Positions 50,549 to 62,237 are shown, counted from the stretch's first letter. The stretch is 64,000 nucleotides of DNA from Pseudomonadota bacterium (GCA_021805825.1 JAJZEC010000001.1:1-64000), one strand, 5' to 3'. Translations and numbers: made by a program. The notes: a model not told the origin generated them from the sequence alone.

Positions 50549-50721
50549 GTCTGCCCGAACCGCGCCGGCCGTGGATCCCTGAACCCTTCCGGGACAGGTG
50601 GGCGAGGTCACCGCATTTCGGGAGCGTCTGCGCGAGACACTGCGCGCCCATGCGGAATCTTCCAGGCCCGAGGCACAGCGCATCGGTTCAAGAAATGCCT
50701 GGTCGGCGCGGCCAGGCAGAC
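50549..50721 (-). ncRNA. ssrS: 6S RNA
   Basis: About 173 bases just downstream of zapA, the position of ssrS in many proteobacteria. The ends pair: GTCTGCC (50715-50721) with GGCAGAC (50549-50555), a small internal loop, then CCGCGCC with GGCGCGG. A second pairing TTGAACC with GGTTCA flanks the central bubble, and CACGGCCGGCGCGG is typical of the 3' half in betaproteobacteria. A TACAAT -10 box lies seven bases upstream of the 5' end. It mimics open promoter DNA and traps sigma-70 RNA polymerase. Confidence 0.83.
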
Positions 50722-50727
50722 AGTCGC

Positions 50728-50733
50728 ATTGTA
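50728..50733 (-). promoter_or_regulatory. 6S RNA promoter -10 element
   Basis: TACAAT on the minus strand, placing the transcript start near 50721. No good -35 hexamer is seen. Confidence 0.6.
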
Positions 50734-50786
50734 CGGGCAGTGCCGCTGCGCCTGCGCGGGTCGCCTCCCCTTGGGCGGCAGCGGGA

Positions 50787-51104
50787 TCAGAGCAGCTGGC
50801 CGTCTTCGTCCAGCGCGCCGTCCAGGCGCTGATGCAGGCGCTGCAGCCGCGCGGCCAGGTCGGCCGGCATGTCCGCCGGCGCCTTGGCCGCTTGCGCTGC
50901 CAGCAGCTTGGCATGCGCCAGGTTCAGCGCCGCCAGCACCGCGATGCGCTCGCGCGCGCGGATGCGCCCGAGGTCGCGGATGCTGCACATCTCGCGATCC
51001 ACCTCGGCCACCGCCTGGCGCAGCGCATCCTGTTCTCCGGGGGCGCAGGCCAGCACATAGCTCTGGCCCATGATGCTGACCTCCAGCGTTGCCGTCTCGC
51101 TCAT
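50787..51104 (-). CDS. zapA: Cell division protein ZapA
   Basis: 105 residues. ATLEVSIMGQSYVLACAPGE and ALRQAVAEVDREMCSI form the globular head, then a long helix for tetramer formation (RIRARERIAVLAALNLAHAKLLAAQA). It bundles FtsZ filaments. The ATG overlaps the stop of the upstream ZapB-like gene (ATGA). Confidence 0.93.
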   Translation of the reverse strand: MSETATLEVSIMGQSYVLACAPGEQDALRQAVAEVDREMCSIRDLGRIRARERIAVLAALNLAHAKLLAAQAAKAPADMPADLAARLQRLHQRLDGALDEDGQLL

Positions 51105-51349
51105 CGCGTCTCTCCCTGCGCGCCGCCGGGCGCACCCTGCTCCTGCTGCAGCCTCGTCAGCAGATGGTCGACACGGCCGCGTGCCTCGGTCAGCCGCTGG
51201 CGCAGGCTGTCGCGCTCAGCCTGCAACTGTTGCAGATGCTGCTGCAGCAGGGCCTGCGTGCGGCGGGCCTCGGCGTGGCGCAGCACCAGGCGCTCGACCT
51301 TGTCCTGCAGGTCGTCGAGCTGGGAGGTCCAATCGGGGGCAGGGTTCAT
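51101..51349 (-). CDS. ZapB-like coiled-coil protein
   Basis: 82 residues, nearly all coiled coil (LDDLQDKVERLVLRHAEARR, ALLQQHLQQLQAERDSLRQ). It matches the small helical family encoded before zapA in betaproteobacteria (TIGR02449-like) and probably acts with ZapA at the Z-ring. It is translationally coupled to zapA. Confidence 0.85.
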   Translation of the reverse strand: MNPAPDWTSQLDDLQDKVERLVLRHAEARRTQALLQQHLQQLQAERDSLRQRLTEARGRVDHLLTRLQQEQGAPGGAQGETR

Positions 51350-51458
51350 GGCCCGGATTCTAGTGTCCTGTCCTGCACGGAACACGATACCCGGGTGGTT
51401 CGGCGGTCGCGCCCTCCGGCGCGGCTTGCAATACGATGCCGGGGCCTGCCCCCGACCC

Positions 51459-52427
51459 ATGGAACTGTCCGCCGCATTCCGCATCGCCCGCCGCACGGCG
51501 CCCGCGAGCGCCTGGCTCGCGCTGATCGTCGGCGTCCTGCTGCTGGCCGCACTGGCTGCGGAATTGTCGGTGGGCGCCGCCGGTTGGTCCTGGCTCCTGG
51601 TGCGCGAACTGCGCCTGCCGCGCGCGCTGGCCGCGGCCGGCGTCGGCGCCTTGCTGGCCGAGGCCGGTCTGGCCATGCAGCTGGTGTTGCGCAATCCCCT
51701 GGCCGACCCCTACGTGCTGGGCGCCTCTGGCGGCGCCGGGCTGGGCGCGCTGCTGATGCTGGTGCTGTTCGGCGGCATGCTCGGCCTGGGCAGCCTGCTG
51801 GGTGCGCTGGCCGCCCTGGGCCTGCTGCTGCTGCTGGGTCAGCGTGCGCTGGCGGCCACCGACGAGCAGGCGCCGGCGCAGCTGATCCTCGTCGGAGCGA
51901 TGCTGTCGGCCGTGTTCAGCGCCTGCTCGACCCTGACCCTGGCGCTGGTTCCCGATCGGGCCTTGCGCGGTGCGGTGTTCTGGCTCGTCGGCTCGCTGTC
52001 CGGGGCCGGCTGGGGCTGGTTGCTGTGCCTGCTCGCCGGCGTGCTGGCCGGCGTGCTGGGGGCGGCGGCGCGCAGTCTGGATCGTGTCGCGCTGGGGGGC
52101 GAGCAGGCCTGGCTGCTGGGCGAGCCGGTTGGCCGCCTGCGCGTCGGACTGGTGCTGCTGGCCGCGCTGGCCACCGCGGCTGCGGTGGCCCAGGCCGGAG
52201 CCGTGGGTTTCGTCGGCCTGGTCGTTCCGCACGCGTTGCGCCTGTGTGGCGTGCAGCGCATGCGGCAGCAGGCATGGGCGACGCCGCTGCTGGGAGCCGC
52301 GCTGCTGCTGGCCGCCGACGCCCTCGCGCGCGGTGTGGCCAGCCCCTATGAGCTGCCGGTCGGTGCCGTCACGGCCCTCGTCGGCGCGCCCCTGTTCGTC
52401 CTGCTGCTGCTGCGTGGACAGGCCTGA
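51459..52427 (+). CDS. btuC: BtuC/FecCD-family ABC importer permease
   Basis: 322 residues with about ten helices. The signature LRLPRALAAAGVGALLAEAGLAMQ and NPLADPYVLGASGGAGLGAL are those of vitamin B12, heme and siderophore permeases. Its stop overlaps the ATPase start (TGATG). No cobalamin riboswitch was recognised in the 109-base leader. B12 is the likely substrate, given the solute-binding protein nearby, but iron chelates are possible. Confidence 0.86.
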   Translation: MELSAAFRIARRTAPASAWLALIVGVLLLAALAAELSVGAAGWSWLLVRELRLPRALAAAGVGALLAEAGLAMQLVLRNPLADPYVLGASGGAGLGALLMLVLFGGMLGLGSLLGALAALGLLLLLGQRALAATDEQAPAQLILVGAMLSAVFSACSTLTLALVPDRALRGAVFWLVGSLSGAGWGWLLCLLAGVLAGVLGAAARSLDRVALGGEQAWLLGEPVGRLRVGLVLLAALATAAAVAQAGAVGFVGLVVPHALRLCGVQRMRQQAWATPLLGAALLLAADALARGVASPYELPVGAVTALVGAPLFVLLLLRGQA

Positions 52428-53218
52428 TGCACTCCTCCGAGGCGTTGCTGGATCTGCTGCCGCTGCGCCTGCAGGCAGGGGGGCGAGCGCTGTCCGCGGA
52501 ACTGCGGCTGCAGGTGCTTCCGGGGCAGCGCTGGGGGCTCATCGGGCGCAATGGCGCGGGCAAGTCCACCCTGTTGCGCCTGCTGGCCGGCCTGTCTCCG
52601 GCCGGCAGGCAGCAGGTGCGCATCGGCGCACAACGCCTGGATCGCCTGTCGCCGGCGCAACTGGCGCGCCGGCGGGCGTACCTGCCGGCCTTGCCGCACG
52701 ACCGTTTCGGCATTCGCGTGCTCGACGCCGTGCTGCTGGCGCAGCGCGAAGCCGGCGTCGCGCAGGCCCTGCACTGGCTGCAACGGCTCGATGCGCAGGA
52801 TCTGGCGCAGCGTTCGCTGCTCGGCTTGTCCGCCGGCGAACGTCAGCGCGTGGCGCTGGCGCAGGTGCTGGCACAGGAAACCCCCTTGCTGCTGCTGGAC
52901 GAGCCGGCGAGCTTCCAGGATCCACGCCACCAGGCATGGCTGTTGCGGCTGCTGCGCGACCATGTCCCGGCCACTGCTGCGCGCGCGCTGGTGTTCAGCG
53001 CCCACGACGTGAACTGGGTGGCGGCGCTGGCCACCCATGTCCTGGCCTTGCTTCCCGATCTGCGCTGGGTCGCAGGCAGCGCGGGGGAAGTGTTGCGCGC
53101 TGCCACGCTGGAGGCAGCCTACGGCTGCGCCTGGGAACGCGTGGCCGGATCCGCCGGCGACCTCTGGCTGCCCCTGGACAACGGCTCGGTGCTCAGTTGC
53201 CCAGGTGCTGGCGCGTGA
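52427..53218 (+). CDS. btuD: ABC importer ATPase, BtuD-like
   Basis: 263 residues. Walker A GLIGRNGAGKSTLLRLLAG (about 38-56), Q-loop region, signature LGLSAGERQRVALAQVLA, Walker B LLLLDEPAS (the usual Glu is present) and the switch His in VFSAHDVNWV. It powers the BtuC permease. The last 26 bases overlap the convergent binding-protein gene. Confidence 0.92.
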   Translation: MHSSEALLDLLPLRLQAGGRALSAELRLQVLPGQRWGLIGRNGAGKSTLLRLLAGLSPAGRQQVRIGAQRLDRLSPAQLARRRAYLPALPHDRFGIRVLDAVLLAQREAGVAQALHWLQRLDAQDLAQRSLLGLSAGERQRVALAQVLAQETPLLLLDEPASFQDPRHQAWLLRLLRDHVPATAARALVFSAHDVNWVAALATHVLALLPDLRWVAGSAGEVLRAATLEAAYGCAWERVAGSAGDLWLPLDNGSVLSCPGAGA

Positions 53219-54074
53219 GATCGATGGCCTGGCACAGTTGGCGCACGCCGTCGAGCAGTTGCAGGCCCATGCGCGGAAGGCCATCGGGGTCGAGCGAGAC
53301 CAGGCGGGCGTGGCGCACCGCCGACAGACTGCCGAAGCGCCGCCAGGCGTCCAGCGCGCGGGGATTCGGGCTGGCCGATACGATCAGTTGCGGGTCGCGC
53401 GCGAGAACCGCCTCGCGGCTGACCTGGGGCGCAGCGGCGTGCAGGTCGCCGAAGATGTTGACCCCTCCGCACAGCCGGATCGCGCGGTCGATCAACTGTC
53501 CCGCGCCGATGGTCAGCAGCGGTTCCGGCCACGCCTGGTAGAACACCCGCACCGCGGGCTTGCCGCGCTCGGCCAGACGCAGCGCGTGCACATGCCGGAG
53601 ATAGGATCGCGCCCAGGCCCGCGCCACCGGCTCGGTGCCGACGAGTTCGCCGATGCGCTGCACCGTGGAGGCCACGTCGCGCAGCCCGCGGGTTTCGCTC
53701 CAGTACACCGGGATGCCCAGGCGCTGCAGGGCGGCGACCTGGCGCTGTGGTGTGCCGCTGCGCCAGGCCAGGATGAGATCCGGGCGCAGCATCGCCAGCG
53801 CCTCCAGGTCGATCCCGAAGGCGTCGCCCACGGCCGGCAGGCCGCGCATGCCGGGCGGCAGGTCGGGTCCGCGTACCACCCCGACGACCCGCGAAGCCGC
53901 GCCCGCGGCCACGCACAGTTCGACCAGTTGCGGCGACAGCGCGACCACCCGCCGCGCGGGCGCGGCCAGGCGCACGATGCGCCCCTCGTCGTCGCGCACG
54001 ATCGGCTGAGCGGCTGCGGCAGCCGGCCCCAGCGCGAGCAGCGCAGCGCAGCTCAGTGCCTGCCGGCGTCGCAT
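53193..54074 (-). CDS. btuF: Cobalamin-type ABC substrate-binding protein
   Basis: 293 residues. A signal peptide with an arginine cluster (MRRRQALSCAALLALGPAAAAAQ; possible Tat substrate) is followed by the two-lobed helical-backbone fold: RRVVALSPQLVELCVAAGA, GDAFGIDLEALAMLRPDLIL, VYWSETRGLRDV and LIVSASPNPR. It binds corrinoid or similar metal chelate in the periplasm for BtuCD. It is convergent with btuD. The stop-to-nth gap is five bases. Confidence 0.85.
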   Translation of the reverse strand: MRRRQALSCAALLALGPAAAAAQPIVRDDEGRIVRLAAPARRVVALSPQLVELCVAAGAASRVVGVVRGPDLPPGMRGLPAVGDAFGIDLEALAMLRPDLILAWRSGTPQRQVAALQRLGIPVYWSETRGLRDVASTVQRIGELVGTEPVARAWARSYLRHVHALRLAERGKPAVRVFYQAWPEPLLTIGAGQLIDRAIRLCGGVNIFGDLHAAAPQVSREAVLARDPQLIVSASPNPRALDAWRRFGSLSAVRHARLVSLDPDGLPRMGLQLLDGVRQLCQAIDLTRQHLGN

Positions 54075-54079
54075 CCGCC

Positions 54080-54721
54080 TCAGCGCGGTGGCGCGGTCTT
54101 CGGGCGGTACGGACACAGGTCGCTCAACGCGCAGCGCCAGCATTCGGGGCGGCGTGCCTTGCACACATACCGCCCATGCAGGATCAGCCAGTGGTGGGCA
54201 TGCTGCGCGTAGGCCGCGGGCACGAGACGCAGCAGTTCGGTTTCCACCTGCAGCGGCGTCTTGCCGCGCGCCAGACCGAGGCGGGTGGCGACCCGCAGCA
54301 CATGGGTGTCGACGGCCAGCGTGGGCTGGCCGAAGGCGACGTTGAGCACCACGTTGGCGGTCTTGCGCCCGACCCCGGGAAGGGCCTCGAGCTCCTCGCG
54401 CGTGGCCGGCACGCTGCCGTGGTGCTGTTCGACGAGCGCCTGGCTCAGTGCCACCAGGTTGCGCGCCTTGGTGCGGTACAGCCCCAGGGTGCGGATGCAC
54501 TCCGCCACGCGTTCCTCGCCCAGGGCGAGCATGGCCCGTGGCGTCGGCGCGGCCGCGAACAGCGCCGGCGTGGCCTTGTTGACGCCTGCATCGGTGGATT
54601 GCGCCGACAGCACCACCGCGACCAGCAGCTCGAAAGTATTGGCGTAGTGCAGTTCGCTGACCGGATGCGGATTGGCCGCCTGCAGGCGGGCGAACAGGGT
54701 CTCGACCTGGGCAGGCTTCAT
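54080..54721 (-). CDS. nth: Endonuclease III
   Basis: 213 residues. It excises oxidised pyrimidines and cleaves AP sites. Helix-hairpin-helix LPGVGRKTANVVL carries the catalytic Lys, VDTHVLRVATR the catalytic Asp, and the [4Fe-4S] cluster is C-x6-C-x2-C-x5-C (CKARRPECWRCALSDLC). rnfB lies 40 bases upstream, the usual betaproteobacterial pair. Confidence 0.97.
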   Translation of the reverse strand: MKPAQVETLFARLQAANPHPVSELHYANTFELLVAVVLSAQSTDAGVNKATPALFAAAPTPRAMLALGEERVAECIRTLGLYRTKARNLVALSQALVEQHHGSVPATREELEALPGVGRKTANVVLNVAFGQPTLAVDTHVLRVATRLGLARGKTPLQVETELLRLVPAAYAQHAHHWLILHGRYVCKARRPECWRCALSDLCPYRPKTAPPR

Positions 54722-54761
54722 CGCGGGGCGGGCGTGGCGTTGGGCGCGCCCGGCGCCAGGC

Positions 54762-55403
54762 TCAGCATGCCCGCTGCGCCTGGCGCTGCCGGGCACGCTC
54801 GAGCGCGGCCTCGATGCGGGCCTTGGCATGGCCGGGGGCAGGTCGCGCGCCTGCCGGCGGGGCATCCGTCGGCGCCTGCAGCCGCAGCTGCCGCGCCTGG
54901 TAGCGCAGGCGCGACTCCTGCGCCTGAGCCGCGCTCCAGGCCTGCCAGCCCGTGCGCTGCTCGAGGCCGGGCAGAGGAAGCATCCGCAGGCAGTCGGTGG
55001 GGCAGGCCGGCAGGCACAACGCACAGCCGGTGCAGGCGTCGGCCAGCACGCTGTGCATGCGTCGCGGCGCGCCGGCGATGGCGTCCACCGGGCAGGCCTG
55101 TATGCACAGGGTGCAGCCGATGCAGCCGTCTTCCTCGACGCGCGCGACACGCCGCGGCTCCTCGACCCCGCAGCGGGCATCCAGCGGCAGCGCGTCGCGC
55201 CCGGTCAGGCGCGCCAGCCGGCGCACGCCCTCGGCACCGCCCGGGGGGCAGCGGTTGATGGGGGCGCCGGCGGCCACCGCCGCGGCGTAGCTGCGGCAGT
55301 CGTCGTAGCCGCAGCGGCGACATTGGGTCTGCGGCAGCAAGGCGTCGATGGCCTCGACGCGCTGGCGCGCGGGATCCGCGGCTTCGCCGGGCTTCGCGGC
55401 CAT
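54762..55403 (-). CDS. rnfB: RnfB-like electron transport ferredoxin
   Basis: 213 residues. The Fe-S domain C28-x2-C31-x4-C36-x15-C52 ([14 protein letters not shown] ... CPPGG) is followed by two ferredoxin motifs, [12 protein letters not shown] and [12 protein letters not shown]. The N-terminal membrane anchor of true RnfB is absent, as in the short betaproteobacterial forms that stand alone beside nth. The rest of the rnf operon is not here, so a role in redox repair or Fe-S supply is inferred. Confidence 0.88.
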   Translation of the reverse strand: MAAKPGEAADPARQRVEAIDALLPQTQCRRCGYDDCRSYAAAVAAGAPINRCPPGGAEGVRRLARLTGRDALPLDARCGVEEPRRVARVEEDGCIGCTLCIQACPVDAIAGAPRRMHSVLADACTGCALCLPACPTDCLRMLPLPGLEQRTGWQAWSAAQAQESRLRYQARQLRLQAPTDAPPAGARPAPGHAKARIEAALERARQRQAQRAC

Positions 55404-55420
55404 CGCCACGCGAGGCGGGT

Positions 55421-56773
55421 TCAGGCGCTGCGGCGTCGGCGGCCCGGATTGGGCGCCACCGCCGCTACCGGCTCCTCGACCGCGGGCGCGGCGGGTGCCT
55501 CGGCGGCCGCGACGGCCGGCGCATCCTGCGCGTCGACGGCGCTGCGGGCGATGAAATCCCGCACCCTGGGGTAGACGAGTTCCCGCCAGCGTCGCCCGGA
55601 GAAGATGCCGTAGTGCCCGGCACGCGGTACCGTGTAGTGACTGCGCGCCTCGGCCGCGATGCCGGTGCACAGGTCGTGCGCGGCCTGCGTCTGGCCGGGG
55701 CCGGCGATGTCGTCGAGTTCCCCCTCGATGGTCATCAGCGCGGTGTCGCCGATGTCCTGCGGACGCACCAGTTCGCCGCGCACCCGCCAGCTCCCCTGGA
55801 CGAGGGCGAATTCCTGGAAGACCGTGCGGATGGTGTCGAGGTAGTAGTCCGCGTCCATGTCGAGCACCGCGTTGTACTCGTCGTAGAAGCGGCGGTGGGC
55901 GTCGGCGTCGTCGTCGTCCCCGCGCACCAGCTGCAGGAAGAAGTCGTAGTGCGACTGCATGTGGCGATCGGGGTTCATCGCCATGAAGCCGGCATGTTGC
56001 AGAAAGCCCGGATAGACCCTGCGCCCGGCACCGGGGTAGTTGACCGGAACGCGGTAGATCACATTGGTCTCGAACCAGCGCAGGCTCTTGTGCGTGGCCA
56101 GGTTGTTCACCGTGGTCGGGGTTCTGCGCGCATCGATCGGGCCGCCCATCATCACCATGCTGCGCGGCGTGCGCTCGCCGGCCGAAGCCATCAGCGAGAT
56201 CGCTCCGAGCACCGGAACCGTCGGCTGGCACACCGAGATCACATGCACATCGGGGCCGATATGGCGGATGAAGTCCTGCACGTAGGCGACGTAGTCGTCG
56301 AGCGGGAAGGGGCCGGCCTCCTTGGGCACCATGCGGGCGTCGACCCAGTCGGTGAGGTAGACCTTGTGGTCGCGCAGCAATGTGCGCACCGTGTCGCGCA
56401 GCAGCGTCGAGTGGTGGCCCGACAGCGGCGCCACGACCAGCACGCTGGGCTGGGCCTGCAGGGTGCGAAGGACTTCGTGGTCGTCGCTGAAGCGCTTGAA
56501 CTTGATCAGGCGACAGAACGGTTTGTCCAGTACCACGTGCTCCTGCACCGCGACATCACGCTCCCCGATGCGCACCGAGGCAATCCCGAACTGGGGTTTC
56601 TCGTAGCTCTTCAGCAGGCGGTGCATGAGCTCGTAGCTCGCCGACACCCGCTGCATGCTCGGCGCCTGCGACAGCGGCCACAGGGGGTTCGTGTAGAACT
56701 TCGACGCCGCCTGCGCGAAATCGGCCAGCGGGCTCAGGATGGCCCGCTGCGACTCATACCAGTCATAGATCAT
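55421..56773 (-). CDS. phaZ: Intracellular polyhydroxyalkanoate depolymerase
   Basis: 450 residues. An alpha/beta-hydrolase with a cysteine nucleophile in [13 protein letters not shown] (the lipase-like box of PhaZ1), [46 protein letters not shown] (acid) and [13 protein letters not shown] (His). It mobilises stored poly-3-hydroxybutyrate granules. The C-terminus adds an Ala/Pro/Val-rich tail. A TACAAT box lies near 56801-56806, and a 14-base palindrome is about 160 bases upstream. Confidence 0.93.
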   Translation of the reverse strand: MIYDWYESQRAILSPLADFAQAASKFYTNPLWPLSQAPSMQRVSASYELMHRLLKSYEKPQFGIASVRIGERDVAVQEHVVLDKPFCRLIKFKRFSDDHEVLRTLQAQPSVLVVAPLSGHHSTLLRDTVRTLLRDHKVYLTDWVDARMVPKEAGPFPLDDYVAYVQDFIRHIGPDVHVISVCQPTVPVLGAISLMASAGERTPRSMVMMGGPIDARRTPTTVNNLATHKSLRWFETNVIYRVPVNYPGAGRRVYPGFLQHAGFMAMNPDRHMQSHYDFFLQLVRGDDDDADAHRRFYDEYNAVLDMDADYYLDTIRTVFQEFALVQGSWRVRGELVRPQDIGDTALMTIEGELDDIAGPGQTQAAHDLCTGIAAEARSHYTVPRAGHYGIFSGRRWRELVYPRVRDFIARSAVDAQDAPAVAAAEAPAAPAVEEPVAAVAPNPGRRRRSA

Positions 56774-56931
56774 GCAAGTCCCCGATGATGCGCTGCAGCA
56801 ATTGTAATCCCGCGAAGCCTCGCCCGGGTGGGCCGCTCGCATCCGCAGCGCTCGCGCGGGATTCCGTGGCGCCGAGCGTTGCCCCGGTGCCACGCGAAGG
56901 TGCCGCGATACGGATCAGGAGGAAGCGGGTA

Positions 56932-56945
56932 TGCAAGCGCTTGCA
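56932..56945. promoter_or_regulatory. Perfect 14-bp palindrome, LacI-type operator candidate
   Basis: TGCAAGCGCTTGCA with a central CG, the shape of LacI/GalR-family operators. It sits between the end of the aminotransferase gene and the phaZ promoter. Confidence 0.5.
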
Positions 56946-56948
56946 AGC

Positions 56949-58154
56949 TTACTGCATCACCGTGGCCATCGCTCGTGCCACGTAGTCGACGTTGGTGGCG
57001 TTCAAGGCGGCAATGCAGATGCGCCCCGTGGCGACGCCGTAGATGCCGAACTCCGCACGCAGCCTTTCCATCTGCGCGGCGTTCAGCCCGGAGTAGCTGA
57101 ACATGCCGCGCTGGGTCGTGATGAAGTCCAGATCCCGTCCCACGCCATGCGCGCGCAGGCGCTCGACCAGCGCCGCGCGCATGGCGCGGATGCGCTCGCG
57201 CATGTTCCCCAGTTCCTGCTCCCACTGGGCGCGCAGCGCTGGGGTCGACAGCACCATGGTGACGATCTGCGCGCCATGCGTCGGCGGGTTGGAGTAGTTG
57301 GTGCGGATCACCCGCTTGAGTTGCGACTGCACACGCAACGCCTCGTCGCGGCTGGAGCAGACGATGCTCAGCGCGCCCACGCGTTCTCCGTACAGGGAGA
57401 AGCTCTTGGAGAAAGAACTCGACACCAGGAAGCTCATTCCGGCCTCGACCAGCATGCCGATGAGGGAGCCGTCCTCGGCGATCCCTTCCGCGAAACCCTG
57501 GTAGGCCATGTCGACGAAGGGCACCAGCGCGCCGGCCTTCAGCACCTCGATCACCTGCGCCCATTGCGCGCGGTCGAGGTCGTAGCCGGTGGGGTTGTGG
57601 CAGCAGGCATGCAGCACGACGACGGTTCCGGCCGGGGCCTTGCGCAGCGCGTCGAGCATGGATTGCAGCGCCACGCCACGCGCCGCCGCGTCGTAGTATG
57701 GATAGGTCTCCACGCGGAATCCGGCGGCTTCGAACAGCGCGCGGTGGTTCTCCCAGCTAGGGTCGGAGATCAGCACCGTGGTCGACCCCTGCACCCGCTT
57801 GAGGAAATCGGCGCCGATCTTCAGCGCGCCGGTGCCCCCCAGCGCCTGGGCGGTGACCACGCGGCCTTCCTGCAACAGCGCCGAGCCGGCGCCGAAGACC
57901 AGCGACTGCACGGCCTGGTCGTAGGCGGCGATGCCGTCGATCGGCAGGTAGCCGCGCGGCTTCGGGCTTTCGGCGATCAGGTTCTCCGCTTCCTTCACGC
58001 AGGCCAGCAGCGGCAGCTTGCCGTTCTCGTCGGTGTAGACGCCGACGCCCAGGTTGACCTTCGCGGGGTTGGGGTCGGCCTGGAATTGTTCGGTCAGACC
58101 CAGGATCGGGTCGCGTGGAGCCAGTTCCACACTGGCAAACAGGGAAGCGCTCAT
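56949..58154 (-). CDS. tyrB: Aromatic/aspartate aminotransferase, class I
   Basis: 401 residues, PLP-dependent. NLGVGVYTDENGKLPLL, LHACCHNPTGYDL, and the PLP-lysine in SSSFSKSFSLYGERVGAL, with an Arg for substrate carboxylate at RGMFSYSGL. It interconverts aspartate or aromatic amino acids with keto acids. It is divergent from uvrB. tyrB and aspC cannot be told apart by sequence inspection. Confidence 0.92.
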   Translation of the reverse strand: MSASLFASVELAPRDPILGLTEQFQADPNPAKVNLGVGVYTDENGKLPLLACVKEAENLIAESPKPRGYLPIDGIAAYDQAVQSLVFGAGSALLQEGRVVTAQALGGTGALKIGADFLKRVQGSTTVLISDPSWENHRALFEAAGFRVETYPYYDAAARGVALQSMLDALRKAPAGTVVVLHACCHNPTGYDLDRAQWAQVIEVLKAGALVPFVDMAYQGFAEGIAEDGSLIGMLVEAGMSFLVSSSFSKSFSLYGERVGALSIVCSSRDEALRVQSQLKRVIRTNYSNPPTHGAQIVTMVLSTPALRAQWEQELGNMRERIRAMRAALVERLRAHGVGRDLDFITTQRGMFSYSGLNAAQMERLRAEFGIYGVATGRICIAALNATNVDYVARAMATVMQ

Positions 58155-58359
58155 GGGAAGTACGGGGTTGGGGATCGGAAGGTGGGCGTGCCGGCGACGC
58201 CCCTCGGGCGTGGCCGGCCGCGACCACCCGAGCGCCTAAGCGGCGGCCGTGCTGGCGCAGCTGCAGGCGGTGCAACCGGAAATACCGGAAAATGCCCATT
58301 TTAGTCCCCCTTGCGCGGTCGCGGCGCCGCCGCCTCCACCGCACCTTGCGCCTGCTGCC

Positions 58360-60442
<2,083 letters not shown>

Positions 60443-60450
<8 letters not shown>

Positions 60451-61051
60451 TCCATCGTCCCCGATGCCGTGGACTCGTCGCATGTTGCCGCGCTGGCTTC
60501 GCCGAGCGGCGGCGGACGGCGTCCAGGCGCTGCCCGCTTCCGACTACGCGGTGCTCTTCTGTTGCATGGGCAACATCTGCCGCTCGCCGACGGCCGAGGC
60601 GATGCTGCGTGCGCAGGCCGGGCGCGCCGGGCTGCAGCAGTCGCTGCGCGTCGATTCGGCAGGCACGCACGGCTACCACGACGGCGAGCCCCCGGATGCG
60701 CGCGCGCGCAGCCACGCGCTGCGCCGCGGACTGGATCTGAACGCGCTGCGGGCGCGCCGGGTGCGCGTGGAGGACTTCGAGCAATTCGACCTCGTCGTGG
60801 CGATGGATCAGGACAACCTCGAGGCCCTGCGCGCCTTGTGTCCGCAGCCGCTGCAGCACAAGCTGCGGCTGGCCATGAGCTTCGCCCCAGGCGCCGGCAG
60901 CAGCATCGTTCCCGATCCCTACTACGGCGGGCCCGAAGCCTTCGAGCGCGTGCTCGACCTGCTCGACCTGGCCTGCGCCGGGCTGCTCGGCCATGTGCAG
61001 GCGCAACTGCTTCTGCGCCGCCGGCAGGCGCAGCTGGGCGACCGCGGCTGA
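60443..61051 (+). CDS. Low-molecular-weight protein-tyrosine phosphatase
   Basis: 202 residues from ATG 60443; ATGs at 60464 and 60482 give shorter forms. The active site is CMGNICRSP (C-x5-R) and the general acid is in VPDPYYGG. The N-terminal 35 residues exceed the family norm. It removes phosphate from tyrosine or related residues in the cytoplasm. It overlaps uvrB. Confidence 0.92.
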
Positions 61052-61052
61052 G

Positions 61053-62237
61053 CTACATCGCCTCCCGGGCCGGTGCCGCCTGCGGCTGGCGCATCGGGCT
61101 GTGCAACTGGAGTTCGTCCAGCGCGTCCCCGACCTGCGAGCTTTCGCGCTGCAGGTGCAGGGCGATGGCCTGCCGCAGTCGGTGGTCGGCAATCCAGTGC
61201 GCGGAGCTGCACTCCACCGGCAGCAGCCCGCGGGCCATCTTGTGGCTGCCCTGCGCTCCTCCCTCGAACACCTCGAAGCCATGCTCGAGGCAGAATTGCA
61301 GTGGCTGGTAGTAGCACAGCTCGAAGTGCAGCAGCGGCACATGGTGCAGCGCGCCCCAGTACCGACCATAGGCGCGCCGGCTCGACGGGTCGAGCACGAT
61401 CAGCGAGCAGGCGATGTCGCTGCCGTCGAGGCTGGCGACGATGAGCAGCAGGTGCTCGGGCAGGAGTTCCCCCACGCGCAGGAAGAAGTCCAGGTTCAGG
61501 TAGGGCATCGAGCCATGCTCGGCGTAGGTCTGTTCGTAGCAGCGCAGGAACAGCCGCCAGGCCTGCTCGTCAATCTGGCGCCCGCGCAGCCGCCGCAGGC
61601 GCACCCCGGACTGCTCGACCTTGCGCCGTTCCTGGCGCAGCTTCTTGCGCTTGTCATGGCTCATCGCGCCGACGAAGGACTCGAAATCCGGCCACGGTGG
61701 GTTGGCCTGGCTCCAGTGGAACTGCACCGTGCTGCGCAGCAGCAGCCCGGCCTGCTCGCACAGCGCGCGCTCCTGTGGGGTGAGGAACAACAGGTGCAGC
61801 GACGACACCCCCGTGGAGCGCGCCAGTTGCAGCAGTGCGCGCAGCAGCGCGCCGCGTGCGCGCAGGTCGCGTCCCAGCAGGCGTGCCGCCCCCACCGGGG
61901 TGAAGGGGGTGGCCAGCAGCAGCTTGGGGTAGTAGGGCAGGCCGCTGCGCTCGTGGGCGTCGGCCCAGCTCCAGTCGAATACATATTCCCCCATCGAGTG
62001 CCCCTTGGCGTAGACCACGCAGGCGGCGGCCAGCGCGCCGGCGGGGTCGCGCAGGCTCAGCAGCAGCGGCTGCCAGCCGGTGTGCGGGACGGCACAGGAA
62101 CTGCGCTCCAGCGCCGCCAGCCAGGCGTGGCGCTGGAATACCGAGGTTCCAGGGGTGGCGTCGACCAGCGCGTCCCACTGCGCGGCGTCCATCGTGTCCA
62201 CCCCTTCGCCGATGTCGATGCGAAAATCCTCATCCAT
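61053..62237 (-). CDS. FemAB-like GNAT-fold acyltransferase
   Basis: 394 residues. Two GNAT-like halves: FQRHAWLAALE, YVFDWSWADAHERSGLPYYPKLL (a family hallmark), FVGAMSHDKRKKLRQERRKVE and FFLRVGELLPEHLLLIVAS, GRYWGAL and FELCYYQPLQFCLEHGFEVFEGGAQG. It belongs to the PF04339-type peptidoglycan/N-acyltransferase-like group, whose substrate is unknown. Possible ATGs at 62237, 62249 and 62255. The 62237 start overlaps nadE's ATG head to head. Confidence 0.88.
   Translation of the reverse strand: MDEDFRIDIGEGVDTMDAAQWDALVDATPGTSVFQRHAWLAALERSSCAVPHTGWQPLLLSLRDPAGALAAACVVYAKGHSMGEYVFDWSWADAHERSGLPYYPKLLLATPFTPVGAARLLGRDLRARGALLRALLQLARSTGVSSLHLLFLTPQERALCEQAGLLLRSTVQFHWSQANPPWPDFESFVGAMSHDKRKKLRQERRKVEQSGVRLRRLRGRQIDEQAWRLFLRCYEQTYAEHGSMPYLNLDFFLRVGELLPEHLLLIVASLDGSDIACSLIVLDPSSRRAYGRYWGALHHVPLLHFELCYYQPLQFCLEHGFEVFEGGAQGSHKMARGLLPVECSSAHWIADHRLRQAIALHLQRESSQVGDALDELQLHSPMRQPQAAPAREAM

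Noticed and set aside
51350-51458. Cobalamin riboswitch before btuC
   Set aside because: The 109-base leader is too short and lacks the conserved B12-box pattern; none was recognised.
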